Origin: BJGV01 sp003230615
Lineage (GTDB): Bacteria > Pseudomonadota > Gammaproteobacteria > Burkholderiales > Nitrosomonadaceae
Reading direction: 5' to 3'
DNA length: 64,000 nt
NCBI GenBank assembly: GCA_963663215.1
Contig: OY760140.1
Coordinates: 496,001 to 560,000 of the forward strand
This document shows positions 45,928-54,722 of this stretch, one piece after another. The position numbers and the translations under genes were made by a program. The notes beneath the pieces were generated by a model. That model made no database searches. It was not told the DNA's origin and saw only the letters and a program-made list of their open reading frames with translations. Within the stretch, counting starts at the first letter, position 1; each line of letters opens with the position of its first letter.

Positions 45928-45943
45928 TTAAGGTTGAGTTTTT

Positions 45944-46777
45944 ATGTCCCGTATTGCAGCTACATTTCACACGTTAAGCCAGAATAATAGAAAAGCGCTA
46001 ATACCGTTCATCACTGCTGGCGATCCCGAACCCACGATGACAGTTTTGTTGATGCACGAACTGGTGAGTGTGGGTGCTGACATTATTGAGCTTGGTGTTC
46101 CTTTCTCAGACCCAATGGCAGATGGACCAACTATACAACGATCTTATGAGCGGGCACTGAAGAATCATGTAGGCCTAAAGGGTGTATTAGAGATGGTGGC
46201 AGAATTTAGAAGAACGAATACTGTAACACCTGTAGTACTGATGGGCTATGCAAATCCTGTAGAAGTGATGGGCTACCAGAGATTCGCAGTAAGAGCAAAA
46301 GAATGTGGTGTAGATGCAGTTCTGACGGTAGATTGCCCACCAGAGGAATGTGAAGAGTGGCTAGAAAACCTCAAACAGAAGAAGATAGATGCTATTTTTC
46401 TCCTTTCTCCTACTACGCCACATACACGTATTCAGAAAATAGCAAAAAGGGCTCAAGGATTTGTGTACTATGTCTCACTGAAAGGTGTAACCGGTGCTGC
46501 GCACTTTGATCTGAGAGAGGTAGCCAACAAACTAGCTGATATGCGTTCATATATTTCTATTCCAATTGGTGTTGGGTTTGGTATACACGATGATGTAACA
46601 GCAAGTGCAGTTGCGGAATTGGCAGATGCAGTAGTGGTGGGTAGCCGTATTATTGAGGAAATAGAAAAATCAGCTAAAGAGGATGTGTTGATGAATGTGT
46701 CTAATCTTGTAAAAAGTTTACGTAATGCTATAGATAAAGTTAGTATAAAACACCGAACAGCTGGAATTAAACGGTAA
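45944..46777 (+). CDS. trpA: Tryptophan synthase alpha chain
   Basis: This TIM-barrel subunit cleaves indole-3-glycerol phosphate and channels indole to TrpB. IELGVPFSDPMADGP carries both catalytic acids (Glu49 and Asp60 in E. coli numbering). It has 277 residues. accD starts four bases after its stop. Confidence 0.98.
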   Translation: MSRIAATFHTLSQNNRKALIPFITAGDPEPTMTVLLMHELVSVGADIIELGVPFSDPMADGPTIQRSYERALKNHVGLKGVLEMVAEFRRTNTVTPVVLMGYANPVEVMGYQRFAVRAKECGVDAVLTVDCPPEECEEWLENLKQKKIDAIFLLSPTTPHTRIQKIAKRAQGFVYYVSLKGVTGAAHFDLREVANKLADMRSYISIPIGVGFGIHDDVTASAVAELADAVVVGSRIIEEIEKSAKEDVLMNVSNLVKSLRNAIDKVSIKHRTAGIKR

Positions 46778-46781
46778 GCAT

Positions 46782-47657
46782 ATGAGTTGGTTCAAAAAAC
46801 TTTTCCCACCAAAGATAAAGCGCAAGGAAAGTGGCGAAAAAAGAGTCGTGCCAGAGGGATTATGGAGCAAATGTGCTTCCTGCGAGGCAGTTCTATATTA
46901 CTCTGATTTAGGAAATAATTTTAATGTTTGCCCTAAGTGCAACCATCATAACCGTATTTCTGCCAGAGTACGCCTAGATTTATTTCTAGATACAGAAGGG
47001 CGCAACGAGATTGGTGCAGAAGTACTGCCGATGGATCCACTTAAATTTATTGATAGTAGGCATTATGCTGATCGTTTATTACAAGCGAAGGCAGATACTG
47101 ATGAGGACGATGCTCTAGTGGTTATGCAGGGTAGTGTCCAGACTGTGCCCTTAGTTGCGGCAGCGTTTGAATTTGGATTTATGGGAGGATCGATGGGGTC
47201 AGTAGTGGGCGAACGTTTCTCGCGTGGAGTACAAGTGTGTGTTGAACAACGTTTGCCATTTGTGTGCTTTACTGCCAGCGGAGGAGCGCGCATGCAAGAA
47301 GGTTTACTATCGCTGATGCAGATGGCCAAAACTTCTGCAGTGCTTACCAAATTGAAGCAGGAGAAACTTCCTTTTATCTCAGTGCTGACAGATCCTACGA
47401 TGGGCGGTGTGTCAGCTAGCTTTGCCTTCATTGGTGATGTAGTAGTCGCCGAACCTAAGGCATTGATTGGTTTTGCTGGTCCACGGGTGATCGGACAGAC
47501 AGTACGGCAAACTTTGCCAGAAGGTTTTCAGCGTGCTGAGTTTTTACTTGAGCACGGAGCTATAGACATGATTGTTGACCGCAGACAGATGCGCGATAAG
47601 CTTGTTAATCTATGCACGTTGTTGATGCGAATTCCAGTTCATCCTGTTTCTTTGTAA
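46782..47657 (+). CDS. accD: Acetyl-CoA carboxylase carboxyltransferase subunit beta
   Basis: AccD is the carboxyltransferase half that works with AccA to make malonyl-CoA. The N-terminal zinc ribbon is complete (CASC and CPKC). TASGGARMQEGLLSLMQMAKT is the crotonase-fold oxyanion region. It has 291 residues, and lies between trpA and folC as in many betaproteobacteria. Malonyl-CoA also feeds the BioC route above. Confidence 0.97.
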   Translation: MSWFKKLFPPKIKRKESGEKRVVPEGLWSKCASCEAVLYYSDLGNNFNVCPKCNHHNRISARVRLDLFLDTEGRNEIGAEVLPMDPLKFIDSRHYADRLLQAKADTDEDDALVVMQGSVQTVPLVAAAFEFGFMGGSMGSVVGERFSRGVQVCVEQRLPFVCFTASGGARMQEGLLSLMQMAKTSAVLTKLKQEKLPFISVLTDPTMGGVSASFAFIGDVVVAEPKALIGFAGPRVIGQTVRQTLPEGFQRAEFLLEHGAIDMIVDRRQMRDKLVNLCTLLMRIPVHPVSL

Positions 47658-47711
47658 TACTGCTGTATTTCTTGTCTTGATTTTCATTGTTAAGCTTACA
47701 CGTGACGCTAC

Positions 47712-49016
47712 ATGATTGAACGTAATTCTAAGCTTAGAATGCTTTCCGACTGGTTGGTCTATCTTGAATGTCTTCATCCCAAGATTATTGAGATGGGGTT
47801 GGAACGCGTAAATCAGGTTAAGATCAATTTAGGTTTTTCCCCGTCGTTTCCTATCATCACTGTCAGCGGTACTAATGGTAAGGGGTCGATCTGCTTAATG
47901 ATGGAGGCTATTTTGAGTCGTGCTGGGTATCACGTTGGATGCTATACCTCGCCGCATCTTTTTCGTTATAACGAGCGGATACGTATAAACCAGCAGGAAG
48001 TTAGTGATAATGAGTTGTGTAAGGCTTTTAATATAGTGGAAACAGCTAGAATTAACAGTGATGTTTCCTTGACTTATTTTGAGTTTGGAACGTTAGCGGC
48101 TATGCAACTATTCATCCAAGCCGGAGTAGATATAGCAATTCTAGAGGTGGGGCTTGGTGGGAGATTAGATGCCGTCAATATTTTTGATGCTGATTGTGCT
48201 GTACTAGCTAGCATTGATTGTGATCATATGGATTACCTTGGGGATACGCGTGAAAAAATTGGATTTGAGAAAGCAGGGATTTTTAGAAGTGGTAAGGCCG
48301 CAATTTGTTCGGATTCAAATGCTCCTGCTTCCATACGACAACATGCAGATTCGATTGGTGCGAGACTCATGCTTATTGGTGAACACTTTGGCTACTCGGA
48401 CAAGACCACTTTATGGAATTATTGGGGGGACAAAAGAAGGTACTATTCGCTTCCTCGCCCAGCCCTAGAAGGTTTTCATCAACTACGAAACGCTAGTGCC
48501 TGTCTAGCTGCGTTGGATACAGTTAGAGATATTTTACCAATTACTATCAGTAACATTTGCCAGGGTTTGCTAAAGGTTGCGCTTCCAGGCCGATTTCAGG
48601 TGTTACCTAGGAAACCGATAATAGTCCTAGATGTGGCCCATAATCCAAATGCCGTACATGCCTTAAGTACTAGTCTTAGTGGTATGGGTTTTCACCAGAC
48701 AACCTATGCAGTATTTGCAATACTTAAGGACAAAGACATAGATGGTGTAGTACGAGCACTTATCCCCAAAGTTGATGTTTGGCTTATAGCAGATATTAAT
48801 TCTCCGCGCGGTGCTTCTACCGATGAAGTGGTGCAGGCGTTAGAAAATGCAGGTGTGAGTAAAGCAAGTGGGGCAATTCTTGTTTTCTCCAATCCTGTTG
48901 CCGCTTATGTATTTGCCTGTAAGCAATCGACCAAAAATGATAGAATCTGCGTATTCGGCTCGTTCTATGTTGTTGGTGAAGTGATGGAGTATCTGAATTT
49001 GGTGAAGTATGAGTAG
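47712..49016 (+). CDS. folC: Dihydrofolate/folylpolyglutamate synthase
   Basis: FolC adds glutamate to dihydropteroate and to folates. It is a Mur-ligase-fold ATPase with P-loop SGTNGKGSICLMMEA, LEVGLGGRLDAVN and the C-terminal VLDVAHNPNAV. It has 434 residues. dedD follows after 17 bases. Confidence 0.96.
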   Translation: MIERNSKLRMLSDWLVYLECLHPKIIEMGLERVNQVKINLGFSPSFPIITVSGTNGKGSICLMMEAILSRAGYHVGCYTSPHLFRYNERIRINQQEVSDNELCKAFNIVETARINSDVSLTYFEFGTLAAMQLFIQAGVDIAILEVGLGGRLDAVNIFDADCAVLASIDCDHMDYLGDTREKIGFEKAGIFRSGKAAICSDSNAPASIRQHADSIGARLMLIGEHFGYSDKTTLWNYWGDKRRYYSLPRPALEGFHQLRNASACLAALDTVRDILPITISNICQGLLKVALPGRFQVLPRKPIIVLDVAHNPNAVHALSTSLSGMGFHQTTYAVFAILKDKDIDGVVRALIPKVDVWLIADINSPRGASTDEVVQALENAGVSKASGAILVFSNPVAAYVFACKQSTKNDRICVFGSFYVVGEVMEYLNLVKYE

Positions 49017-49033
49017 TGATCGGATAGATTTAA

Positions 49034-49657
49034 ATGGCTATAGCTGTAAACGAACAAGAACTCTTACTAAGAAAACGTGCTAGAAGGCGACTGGTTGGAG
49101 CGATTACGCTTGTGATTATGGCTATCGTGATTTTGCCAATGGTGCTTGACCGTGCACCAAAACTAGAGGGCCAAGATATTGAAATTATTATTCCTTCAGA
49201 AAACTTGGAAGGTGAATTTTCCCCTAACTTTGTCCCAGAAACTAGTGTGCCTACCATTACTGGTTCTGATTCTAATGAACCCATACTTGCTGTGCCTCAG
49301 GTAGAAAAAACAGAACCAGATTTGCTAGCACGGCCAATTCAAGCAAAGGAAAAACAGGCAAGCAAGTTGGTTGGGAGTAAGAAGGGCTCCAAATACAATT
49401 CTGATGTTAAAAATTCTACCACCACCGAAGTATTTGTAGTTCAATTGGGTGCATTTTCTGATTTAGCTAAAGCAAAGCATCAACAGCGTAGTCTCACATC
49501 CAAAGGCATAAAGAGATCCTATACGGAAACGCTAAAGAATAATAATAAAGAAATAACTCGGGTACGTGTCGGCCCCTTCTCTACCCGTGAAGCAGCAGAA
49601 GAAGAACGTAAGAAACTGAAGAAACTAGGGCTTGATGGTGTGGTGATGAGCAAATAA
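49034..49657 (+). CDS. dedD: SPOR-domain cell division protein (DedD-like)
   Basis: This 207-residue inner-membrane protein has a cytoplasmic basic N-terminus (RKRARRRL), one transmembrane helix (about residues 20-38), a low-complexity periplasmic linker, and a C-terminal SPOR domain (about 133-207; FVVQLGAFSDLAKA... TRVRVGPFSTREAAEE). SPOR domains bind denuded peptidoglycan at the septum. The folC-dedD-cvpA-purF order is conserved. Confidence 0.9.
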   Translation: MAIAVNEQELLLRKRARRRLVGAITLVIMAIVILPMVLDRAPKLEGQDIEIIIPSENLEGEFSPNFVPETSVPTITGSDSNEPILAVPQVEKTEPDLLARPIQAKEKQASKLVGSKKGSKYNSDVKNSTTTEVFVVQLGAFSDLAKAKHQQRSLTSKGIKRSYTETLKNNNKEITRVRVGPFSTREAAEEERKKLKKLGLDGVVMSK

Positions 49658-49753
49658 TTTCAATATTAAATTTTGTGGCTGAAATACAGCAGAATTTACC
49701 ACGAAATAACAAATAGAATTGCTTTGTAATATCAATAATGTCAGTAATAATAA

Positions 49754-50248
49754 ATGACCATCTTTGATTTTGTTGTTTTAATCATATTTGTTGTATCGAT
49801 TTCGATAAGTGTAGTACGTGGTATAGTGCGTGAATCATTGTCACTTGCTGGTTGGGTCATTGCGTATATGGTAGCAAAGGCATTTGCCAAAGACTTTGTG
49901 TCTATGTTGCCACTTAGCATCACTGGTGATTCCTTACGTGTACTTATATCATTTTCCGCACTTTTTCTGTCTGTGTTGCTTGTGATGAGCCTGATCACAA
50001 TACTTTCGTCTGCATTGGTTAAAACGGTAGGTTTAGGATCTGTTGATAGATTATTTGGTGCATTTTTTGGTCTTGCGCGCGGATTGCTAGCAGTATTGCT
50101 ACTTGTATTGCTAGCAGGTTTGACTACGCTTCCGCAAGAACCATTCTGGCAAAAGGCTTTGTTGAGTAAACCTTTAGAAGCAGGAGTTATAATGACAATG
50201 CCTTGGTTGCCACAAGACTTATCTAAGCGAATTAATTATGGAAATTAA
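49754..50248 (+). CDS. cvpA: CvpA family membrane protein
   Basis: This is a 164-residue inner-membrane protein with about four helices; named for colicin V production in E. coli. Family segments include VVRGIVRESLSLAGWVIAY and VDRLFGAFFGLARGLL. Its molecular function remains unclear, although it is tied to envelope and purine loci by its constant position before purF. Confidence 0.9.
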   Translation: MTIFDFVVLIIFVVSISISVVRGIVRESLSLAGWVIAYMVAKAFAKDFVSMLPLSITGDSLRVLISFSALFLSVLLVMSLITILSSALVKTVGLGSVDRLFGAFFGLARGLLAVLLLVLLAGLTTLPQEPFWQKALLSKPLEAGVIMTMPWLPQDLSKRINYGN

Positions 50249-50385
50249 GGTTGCAACAATGGATGTTTTCAAGGTGAAAACAATGCCGGAATGGCGCAGT
50301 TGTCTAAATAGCATGGAGTTCAGAAATAAAAAACATATCACTTTTTTTATGAAGTTAATTTAGGTTATCTTTTCGGGGTGCAACT

Positions 50386-51903
50386 ATGTGTGGAATCCTA
50401 GGTGTAGTCGCAAAATCTCCCGCCAACCAGCTACTCTACGATGGACTACTGGTACTTCAGCATCGTGGGCAGGATGCAGCGGGCATCGTAACTGCTCAGG
50501 ACAATACTTTTCACATGCATAAAGGTGGTGGCCTGGTAAGAGATGTTTTTCGTACACGTAATATGCGTTCTCTAGTGGGCAATATGGGCATAGCACATGT
50601 ACGTTATCCTACTGCAGGATCTCCCGAATCATCGGCTGAGGCGCAGCCATTTTATGTAAACTCACCATTTGGAATCGTGCTGGGACACAACGGTAACCTC
50701 ACAAATGCCGCACAGCTCAGCCAAGAATTATTTCGTGCAGATTTACGCCATGTTAATACTAATTCCGATTCCGAGGTGTTGCTCAACGTACTGGCACATG
50801 AGCTACAAGAAAGTGCGAAAAGCCATCAGCTTGATCCTGCTGCCATCTTTAATGCAGTTTCTAGTGTTCATCGGCGCTGTCGTGGTGCCTATGCCGTGGT
50901 TGCAATGATTGCAGGTTATGGATTATTAGCTTTTCGTGACCCTTATGGTATTCGTCCGCTAGTATTTGGTTGCGTTGACACGGAGCATGGGGTTGAATAC
51001 CTAGTAGCATCTGAGAGTGTAGCACTTGATACGTTGGGTTTTAAGTTAGTGCGCGACATTGCGCCTGGTGAGGCAATCTTTATTGATGAGGATGGTAATT
51101 TTTACAGTAAACATTGTGCTAATAATTCCACGCTTAATCCATGTATATTCGAATACGTTTATCTGGCACGTCCCGATTCGGTAATGGATGGAGTCTCGGT
51201 ATATGAAACACGGCTCAACATGGGCGAAAGCCTAGCCATCAAAATTAATAAAACCATGCATCATCTTGACATTGACGTAGTAATTCCAATTCCTGACTCT
51301 AGCCGTCCTAGTGCTTTGCAGCTTGCAAATCGACTGGGGCTCAGTTTTCGTGAAGGCTTTGTCAAGAATCGCTACATTGGTCGTACATTTATTATGCAAG
51401 GCCAGCAGCGTCGTAAATCGGTGCGCCAGAAGCTAAACGCTATGAGCATAGAATTTCGTGGAAAGAATGTGTTACTTGTAGATGATTCCATTGTGCGAGG
51501 CACAACTAGCCGAGAAATCGTACAAATGGCACAAGAGGCTGGTGCGCGTAAGGTATATTTTGCTTCTGCTGCACCGCCCGTACGGTTTCCTAACGTATAT
51601 GGGATTGATATGCCAACTCGCCAAGAATTGATTGCTACCGGACGTGATGATGATCATATCTGCCATGAAATCGGTGCAGACTATCTTGTTTATCAGGATC
51701 TTGATTCGCTTAAAAAGGATGTTCGCCGAGTCAAGCCATCGATTGAACATTTTGAAACATCTTGTTTCGATGGTAACTACATTACCGGTGATGTTACGCC
51801 CGAATATTTGGCGGTAATTGAGGCGCAGCGTAATACTGGTACAACATTGTCGCTGGCCGAGAACAGCACACAACTGGATTTGAGTTTAGTGGCATCAGAC
51901 TGA
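50386..51903 (+). CDS. purF: Amidophosphoribosyltransferase
   Basis: PurF transfers glutamine amide nitrogen to PRPP, the first step of purine synthesis. The mature N-terminal nucleophile is Cys2 (MCGILGVV, no propeptide). The PRPP-binding loop is VLLVDDSIVRGTT. It has 505 residues, the proteobacterial non-iron-sulfur form. A TTGACA promoter for metZ begins eight bases after its stop. Confidence 0.98.
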   Translation: MCGILGVVAKSPANQLLYDGLLVLQHRGQDAAGIVTAQDNTFHMHKGGGLVRDVFRTRNMRSLVGNMGIAHVRYPTAGSPESSAEAQPFYVNSPFGIVLGHNGNLTNAAQLSQELFRADLRHVNTNSDSEVLLNVLAHELQESAKSHQLDPAAIFNAVSSVHRRCRGAYAVVAMIAGYGLLAFRDPYGIRPLVFGCVDTEHGVEYLVASESVALDTLGFKLVRDIAPGEAIFIDEDGNFYSKHCANNSTLNPCIFEYVYLARPDSVMDGVSVYETRLNMGESLAIKINKTMHHLDIDVVIPIPDSSRPSALQLANRLGLSFREGFVKNRYIGRTFIMQGQQRRKSVRQKLNAMSIEFRGKNVLLVDDSIVRGTTSREIVQMAQEAGARKVYFASAAPPVRFPNVYGIDMPTRQELIATGRDDDHICHEIGADYLVYQDLDSLKKDVRRVKPSIEHFETSCFDGNYITGDVTPEYLAVIEAQRNTGTTLSLAENSTQLDLSLVASD

Positions 51904-51910
51904 TGGGTAT

Positions 51911-51939
51911 TTGACAAAACTCATTACTGAGTGTAGCTT
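51911..51939 (+). promoter_or_regulatory. Promoter of the metZ riboswitch transcript
   Basis: A perfect -35 TTGACA (51911-51916) and a weak -10 TAGCTT (51934-51939) are 17 bases apart. Transcription would start near 51946, one or two bases before the SAM-II aptamer, which is where it should. Confidence 0.6.
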
Positions 51940-51946
51940 ATGAAAT

Positions 51947-52001
51947 GTGCGCCGATTTGATATTCAGCTTGCGGGCGCGTTATAAATTCAGCTAAAGCGG
52001 G
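51947..52001 (+). ncRNA. SAM-II (SAM-alpha) riboswitch aptamer upstream of metZ
   Basis: The segment carries the SAM-II conserved blocks in order: GCGCCGATTTGA, CTTGC, GGCGCG, TATAAAT, CAGCTAAA and a G-run. This lines up nearly base for base with the Sargasso metX aptamer as I remember it. P1 is GCGCC (51949-51953) with GGCGC (51974-51978). A pseudoknot of loop CTTGC (51968-51972) with GCGGG (51997-52001) is possible. It precedes metZ, a methionine gene typical of SAM-II regulons. The 3' conserved strand GCTAAAGCGGG (51991-52001) also doubles as an antiterminator arm. Confidence 0.85.
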
Positions 52002-52006
52002 GGAAG

Positions 52007-52037
52007 CCCGTTTTAGCAAATGCTGAACGGGTTTTTT
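52007..52037 (+). terminator. Intrinsic terminator of the metZ riboswitch, with competing antiterminator
   Basis: CCCGTTTTAGC (52007-52017) pairs with GCTGAACGGG (52022-52031), ten pairs with one bulged T, followed by six T (52032-52037). The same left arm is complementary over 11 positions (one G-T) to the aptamer strand GCTAAAGCGGG (51991-52001). The two hairpins exclude each other. SAM binding, which holds the aptamer strand, should favour the terminator and switch metZ off. Confidence 0.8.
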
Positions 52038-52055
52038 ATTTAGAGGAAGACTTCC

Positions 52056-53237
52056 ATGTCTGACGATTTTGAATTGGAGACACTGGCTTTGCACGCGGGT
52101 GTTCACCGCAGTCAATTTAATGAGCATTCAGAGGCCTTATATCTGACTTCGAGCTTTGTATTTGATAATGCTGCGCAGGCAGCTGCACGCTTTTCCGGTG
52201 CGGAACCGGGCAATGTATATTCACGTTTTACTAATCCCACAGTAACTGCTTTTGAAGAGCGCCTTGCTGCTTTGGAAGGAGCAGAGGTCTGTGTAGCTAC
52301 AGCCTCCGGCATGTCTGCAATACTTGCTTGCGTGATGGGGCTACTTTCTGCAGGAGACCATATTGTTGCCTCACGCAGCTTATTTGGGTCTACGTTGAAT
52401 TTATTTAACAATATTCTCAAACGCTTTGGTGTTGAAATTACTTTTGTTTCCCCTACCGATCTAGCAGAGTGGCAGGCAGCAGTAAAAGTAAATACGAAAC
52501 TTTTTTTTATAGAAACACCATCAAATCCTCTCACTGAAATTTCTGATATTGCAGGACTAGCTTCATTGGCGAAGAAAACTGGTGCATGGCTTGCGGTTGA
52601 TAATTGTTTTTGTTCGCCGATACTACAAAGACCGCTAGACTTAGGTGCTGATATAGTAATTCATTCTGCGACCAAGTACCTTGAGGGTCAGGGCAGGGTT
52701 CTGGGCGGAGCGGTGCTGGGAAAGCGAGATCTAATAATGGAAAAAGGGGTGTTTGGTTTTCTTCGTACTGCAGGTCCGACTTTGAGTGCTTTCAACGCAT
52801 GGGTGATCCTTAAGGGAATGGAAACTCTCAAAATTCGTATGGATACACATTCTGCAAATGCACTAGAAATGGCTCGCTGGCTTGAAATACAGCCCAATGT
52901 AACGAAAGTTTATTACCCTGGTTTGTCTTCGCATCCTCAACACAATCTTGCTAAACATCAGCAAAGAACTGGTGGTGGTATTGTTTCGTTTGAAGTGAAG
53001 GGCGGAAAAGAAGTAGCATGGCGGGTGATAGATACCACTTGCATGATTTCAATCACCGCTAATCTGGGGGATACTAAAAGTACACTCACGCACCCAGCTA
53101 GCACGACTCACTCCCGTATTAGTCAGGAAGAACGGGATGCTGCAGGGATCACTGACGGACTTTTGCGCATTGCAGTTGGATTGGAGTCGGTGAAGGACAT
53201 CAAGGCAGATTTGGCAAGAGGGTTAAAAGTGCTATAG
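52056..53237 (+). CDS. metZ: O-succinylhomoserine sulfhydrylase
   Basis: MetZ is a PLP enzyme of the Cys/Met metabolism family that makes homocysteine directly from O-succinylhomoserine and sulfide. It has 393 residues; the PLP lysine is in HSATKYLEGQGR, and YSRFTNPTVTAFEERLAALEGAE is the usual N-terminal signature. The assignment over cystathionine gamma-synthase rests on the purF-metZ order and sequence feel. AGAGGAAGA lies before the ATG. Expression should respond to SAM through the upstream riboswitch. Confidence 0.92.
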   Translation: MSDDFELETLALHAGVHRSQFNEHSEALYLTSSFVFDNAAQAAARFSGAEPGNVYSRFTNPTVTAFEERLAALEGAEVCVATASGMSAILACVMGLLSAGDHIVASRSLFGSTLNLFNNILKRFGVEITFVSPTDLAEWQAAVKVNTKLFFIETPSNPLTEISDIAGLASLAKKTGAWLAVDNCFCSPILQRPLDLGADIVIHSATKYLEGQGRVLGGAVLGKRDLIMEKGVFGFLRTAGPTLSAFNAWVILKGMETLKIRMDTHSANALEMARWLEIQPNVTKVYYPGLSSHPQHNLAKHQQRTGGGIVSFEVKGGKEVAWRVIDTTCMISITANLGDTKSTLTHPASTTHSRISQEERDAAGITDGLLRIAVGLESVKDIKADLARGLKVL

Positions 53238-53418
53238 CCAACTGTTTGAGTGTTTCCTCGGCTATAAATAGACTATATGTCATGCTAGTTCTTTTCATAA
53301 AACAACACAGACTTATCGCTGTGGGTACACTTATCCTTCCACATTTGTGATTCGTGGCGTTCTCCATTCAGCAGTGGAAATGGTAGTTTGAAGCAGTAGA
53401 AGTGGTCACTATAGCGTG

Positions 53419-53910
53419 TTAGATTACTTCCGCTTTTTGAAGTACTACATCTTCTACTGGTACGTTCTGGTGTCCATTTTTGTTGGTTGTTTCTACTTTC
53501 TTAATCTTATCTACAACATCCTTGCCCTCTACCACCTTGCCAAATACACAGTAGCCAAATCCCTCAGAGGTGGGCGAAGTGTAGTTAAGGAAACCATTGT
53601 CAGCAATATTGATAAAAAATTGCGCTGAAGCTGAATGCACATCAGATGTGCGTGCCATTGCAACTGTATAGGCGTAATTTTTGAGACCGTTGTCTGCTTC
53701 ATTCTGAATTGAGGTGCGGGTTTTCTTTTGGTTCATTCCCGATTCAAACCCGCCTCCCTGAATCATAAAATCATTAATTACTCGATGAAATATTGTATTG
53801 TCGAAATGCCCACTGTTTACATAGTCAATAAAATTCTGAACTGTAATTGGAGCCTTCTCGCTGTCGAGGTCTATGGTGATCTCACCGTGATTGGTATGCA
53901 ATTTAATCAT
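53419..53910 (-). CDS. ppiB: Peptidyl-prolyl cis-trans isomerase B (cytoplasmic cyclophilin)
   Basis: This 163-residue cyclophilin without signal peptide catalyses proline isomerisation. FHRVINDFMIQGGGFE has the catalytic Arg and Phe/Gln set; ARTSDVHSASAQFFIN is the second signature. It is eight bases downstream of its exported paralogue ppiA, forming a tandem pair by ancient duplication. Confidence 0.95.
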   Translation of the reverse strand: MIKLHTNHGEITIDLDSEKAPITVQNFIDYVNSGHFDNTIFHRVINDFMIQGGGFESGMNQKKTRTSIQNEADNGLKNYAYTVAMARTSDVHSASAQFFINIADNGFLNYTSPTSEGFGYCVFGKVVEGKDVVDKIKKVETTNKNGHQNVPVEDVVLQKAEVI

Positions 53911-53918
53911 ATATATCC

Positions 53919-54524
53919 TTATTTCTCTGGTTGCATATCTGTAGAGGTAGGTTTTATAGTTGAAATGTATTTGATTTCATTGATCACAATAATTTCCTTG
54001 GGTACATCCCTTGTGAAAGGTTTACTAGCGCTAGTAGGTGTCGCAGAGATCTTGTTTACTATATCCATACCCTTGATAACTCTCCCGAATACAGTATAGC
54101 CGTAACCTCGAGGAGTGGGCGTAGTATAGTTAAGAGATGTGTTATTGCCCACATTTATAAAGAATTGCGCCGTAGCTGAGTGTGGATTTGAGGTGCGTGC
54201 CATCGCTATCGTGCCAATCTCATTTTTAAGGCCATTATCTGCTTCGTTCTCAATGGGTTGTTTAGTTGGCTTCTGCTGCAGCAACTTATCAAATCCACCC
54301 CCCTGAATCATGAATCCTGGAATGACACGATGAAAAATTGTATCTTTATAGTGGCTCTCCTTCACATAAAACAAAAAATTCTTGACTGTCTTAGGTGCTT
54401 TATCAGGGTAAAGTTCTAGTAGGATGTTGCCGAAATTAGTTTTCATTTCAACATGCGGATTAGCCGCAAATGCTGTAGTGCAAAGTAGAAATGAGAAAAT
54501 AAAGAGTGGCTTATAAATATGCAT
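53919..54524 (-). CDS. ppiA: Peptidyl-prolyl cis-trans isomerase A (exported cyclophilin)
   Basis: This 201-residue cyclophilin has a signal peptide ending AFAANP, so it folds proteins in the periplasm. FHRVIPGFMIQGGGFD and ARTSNPHSATAQFFIN match the cytoplasmic partner. The C-terminus extends beyond the cyclophilin core by about 15 residues. cysS diverges upstream. Confidence 0.94.
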   Translation of the reverse strand: MHIYKPLFIFSFLLCTTAFAANPHVEMKTNFGNILLELYPDKAPKTVKNFLFYVKESHYKDTIFHRVIPGFMIQGGGFDKLLQQKPTKQPIENEADNGLKNEIGTIAMARTSNPHSATAQFFINVGNNTSLNYTTPTPRGYGYTVFGRVIKGMDIVNKISATPTSASKPFTRDVPKEIIVINEIKYISTIKPTSTDMQPEK

Positions 54525-54722
54525 AAGGCTTCGTTGCGAAAATGAAAATTCGTGGATAGACTTTTAATCAAATTGATTTACGTAAATATTTCTAGTGCAT
54601 ATGCGCAGGCGAAAATTCGGTGATTTCTCCGTGCTATACTTCTTCGGCTTTTTTCGTATGTGTGTAATTAAAGAATATTCAATATATTACCAATAAGCTA
54701 GCTAAGTTCAAAATTTTCTTAG

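Noticed and set aside
53416..53628. 70-codon ORF on the plus strand opposite ppiB
   Set aside because: It is antisense to conserved cyclophilin codons and has no family signal; a shadow.
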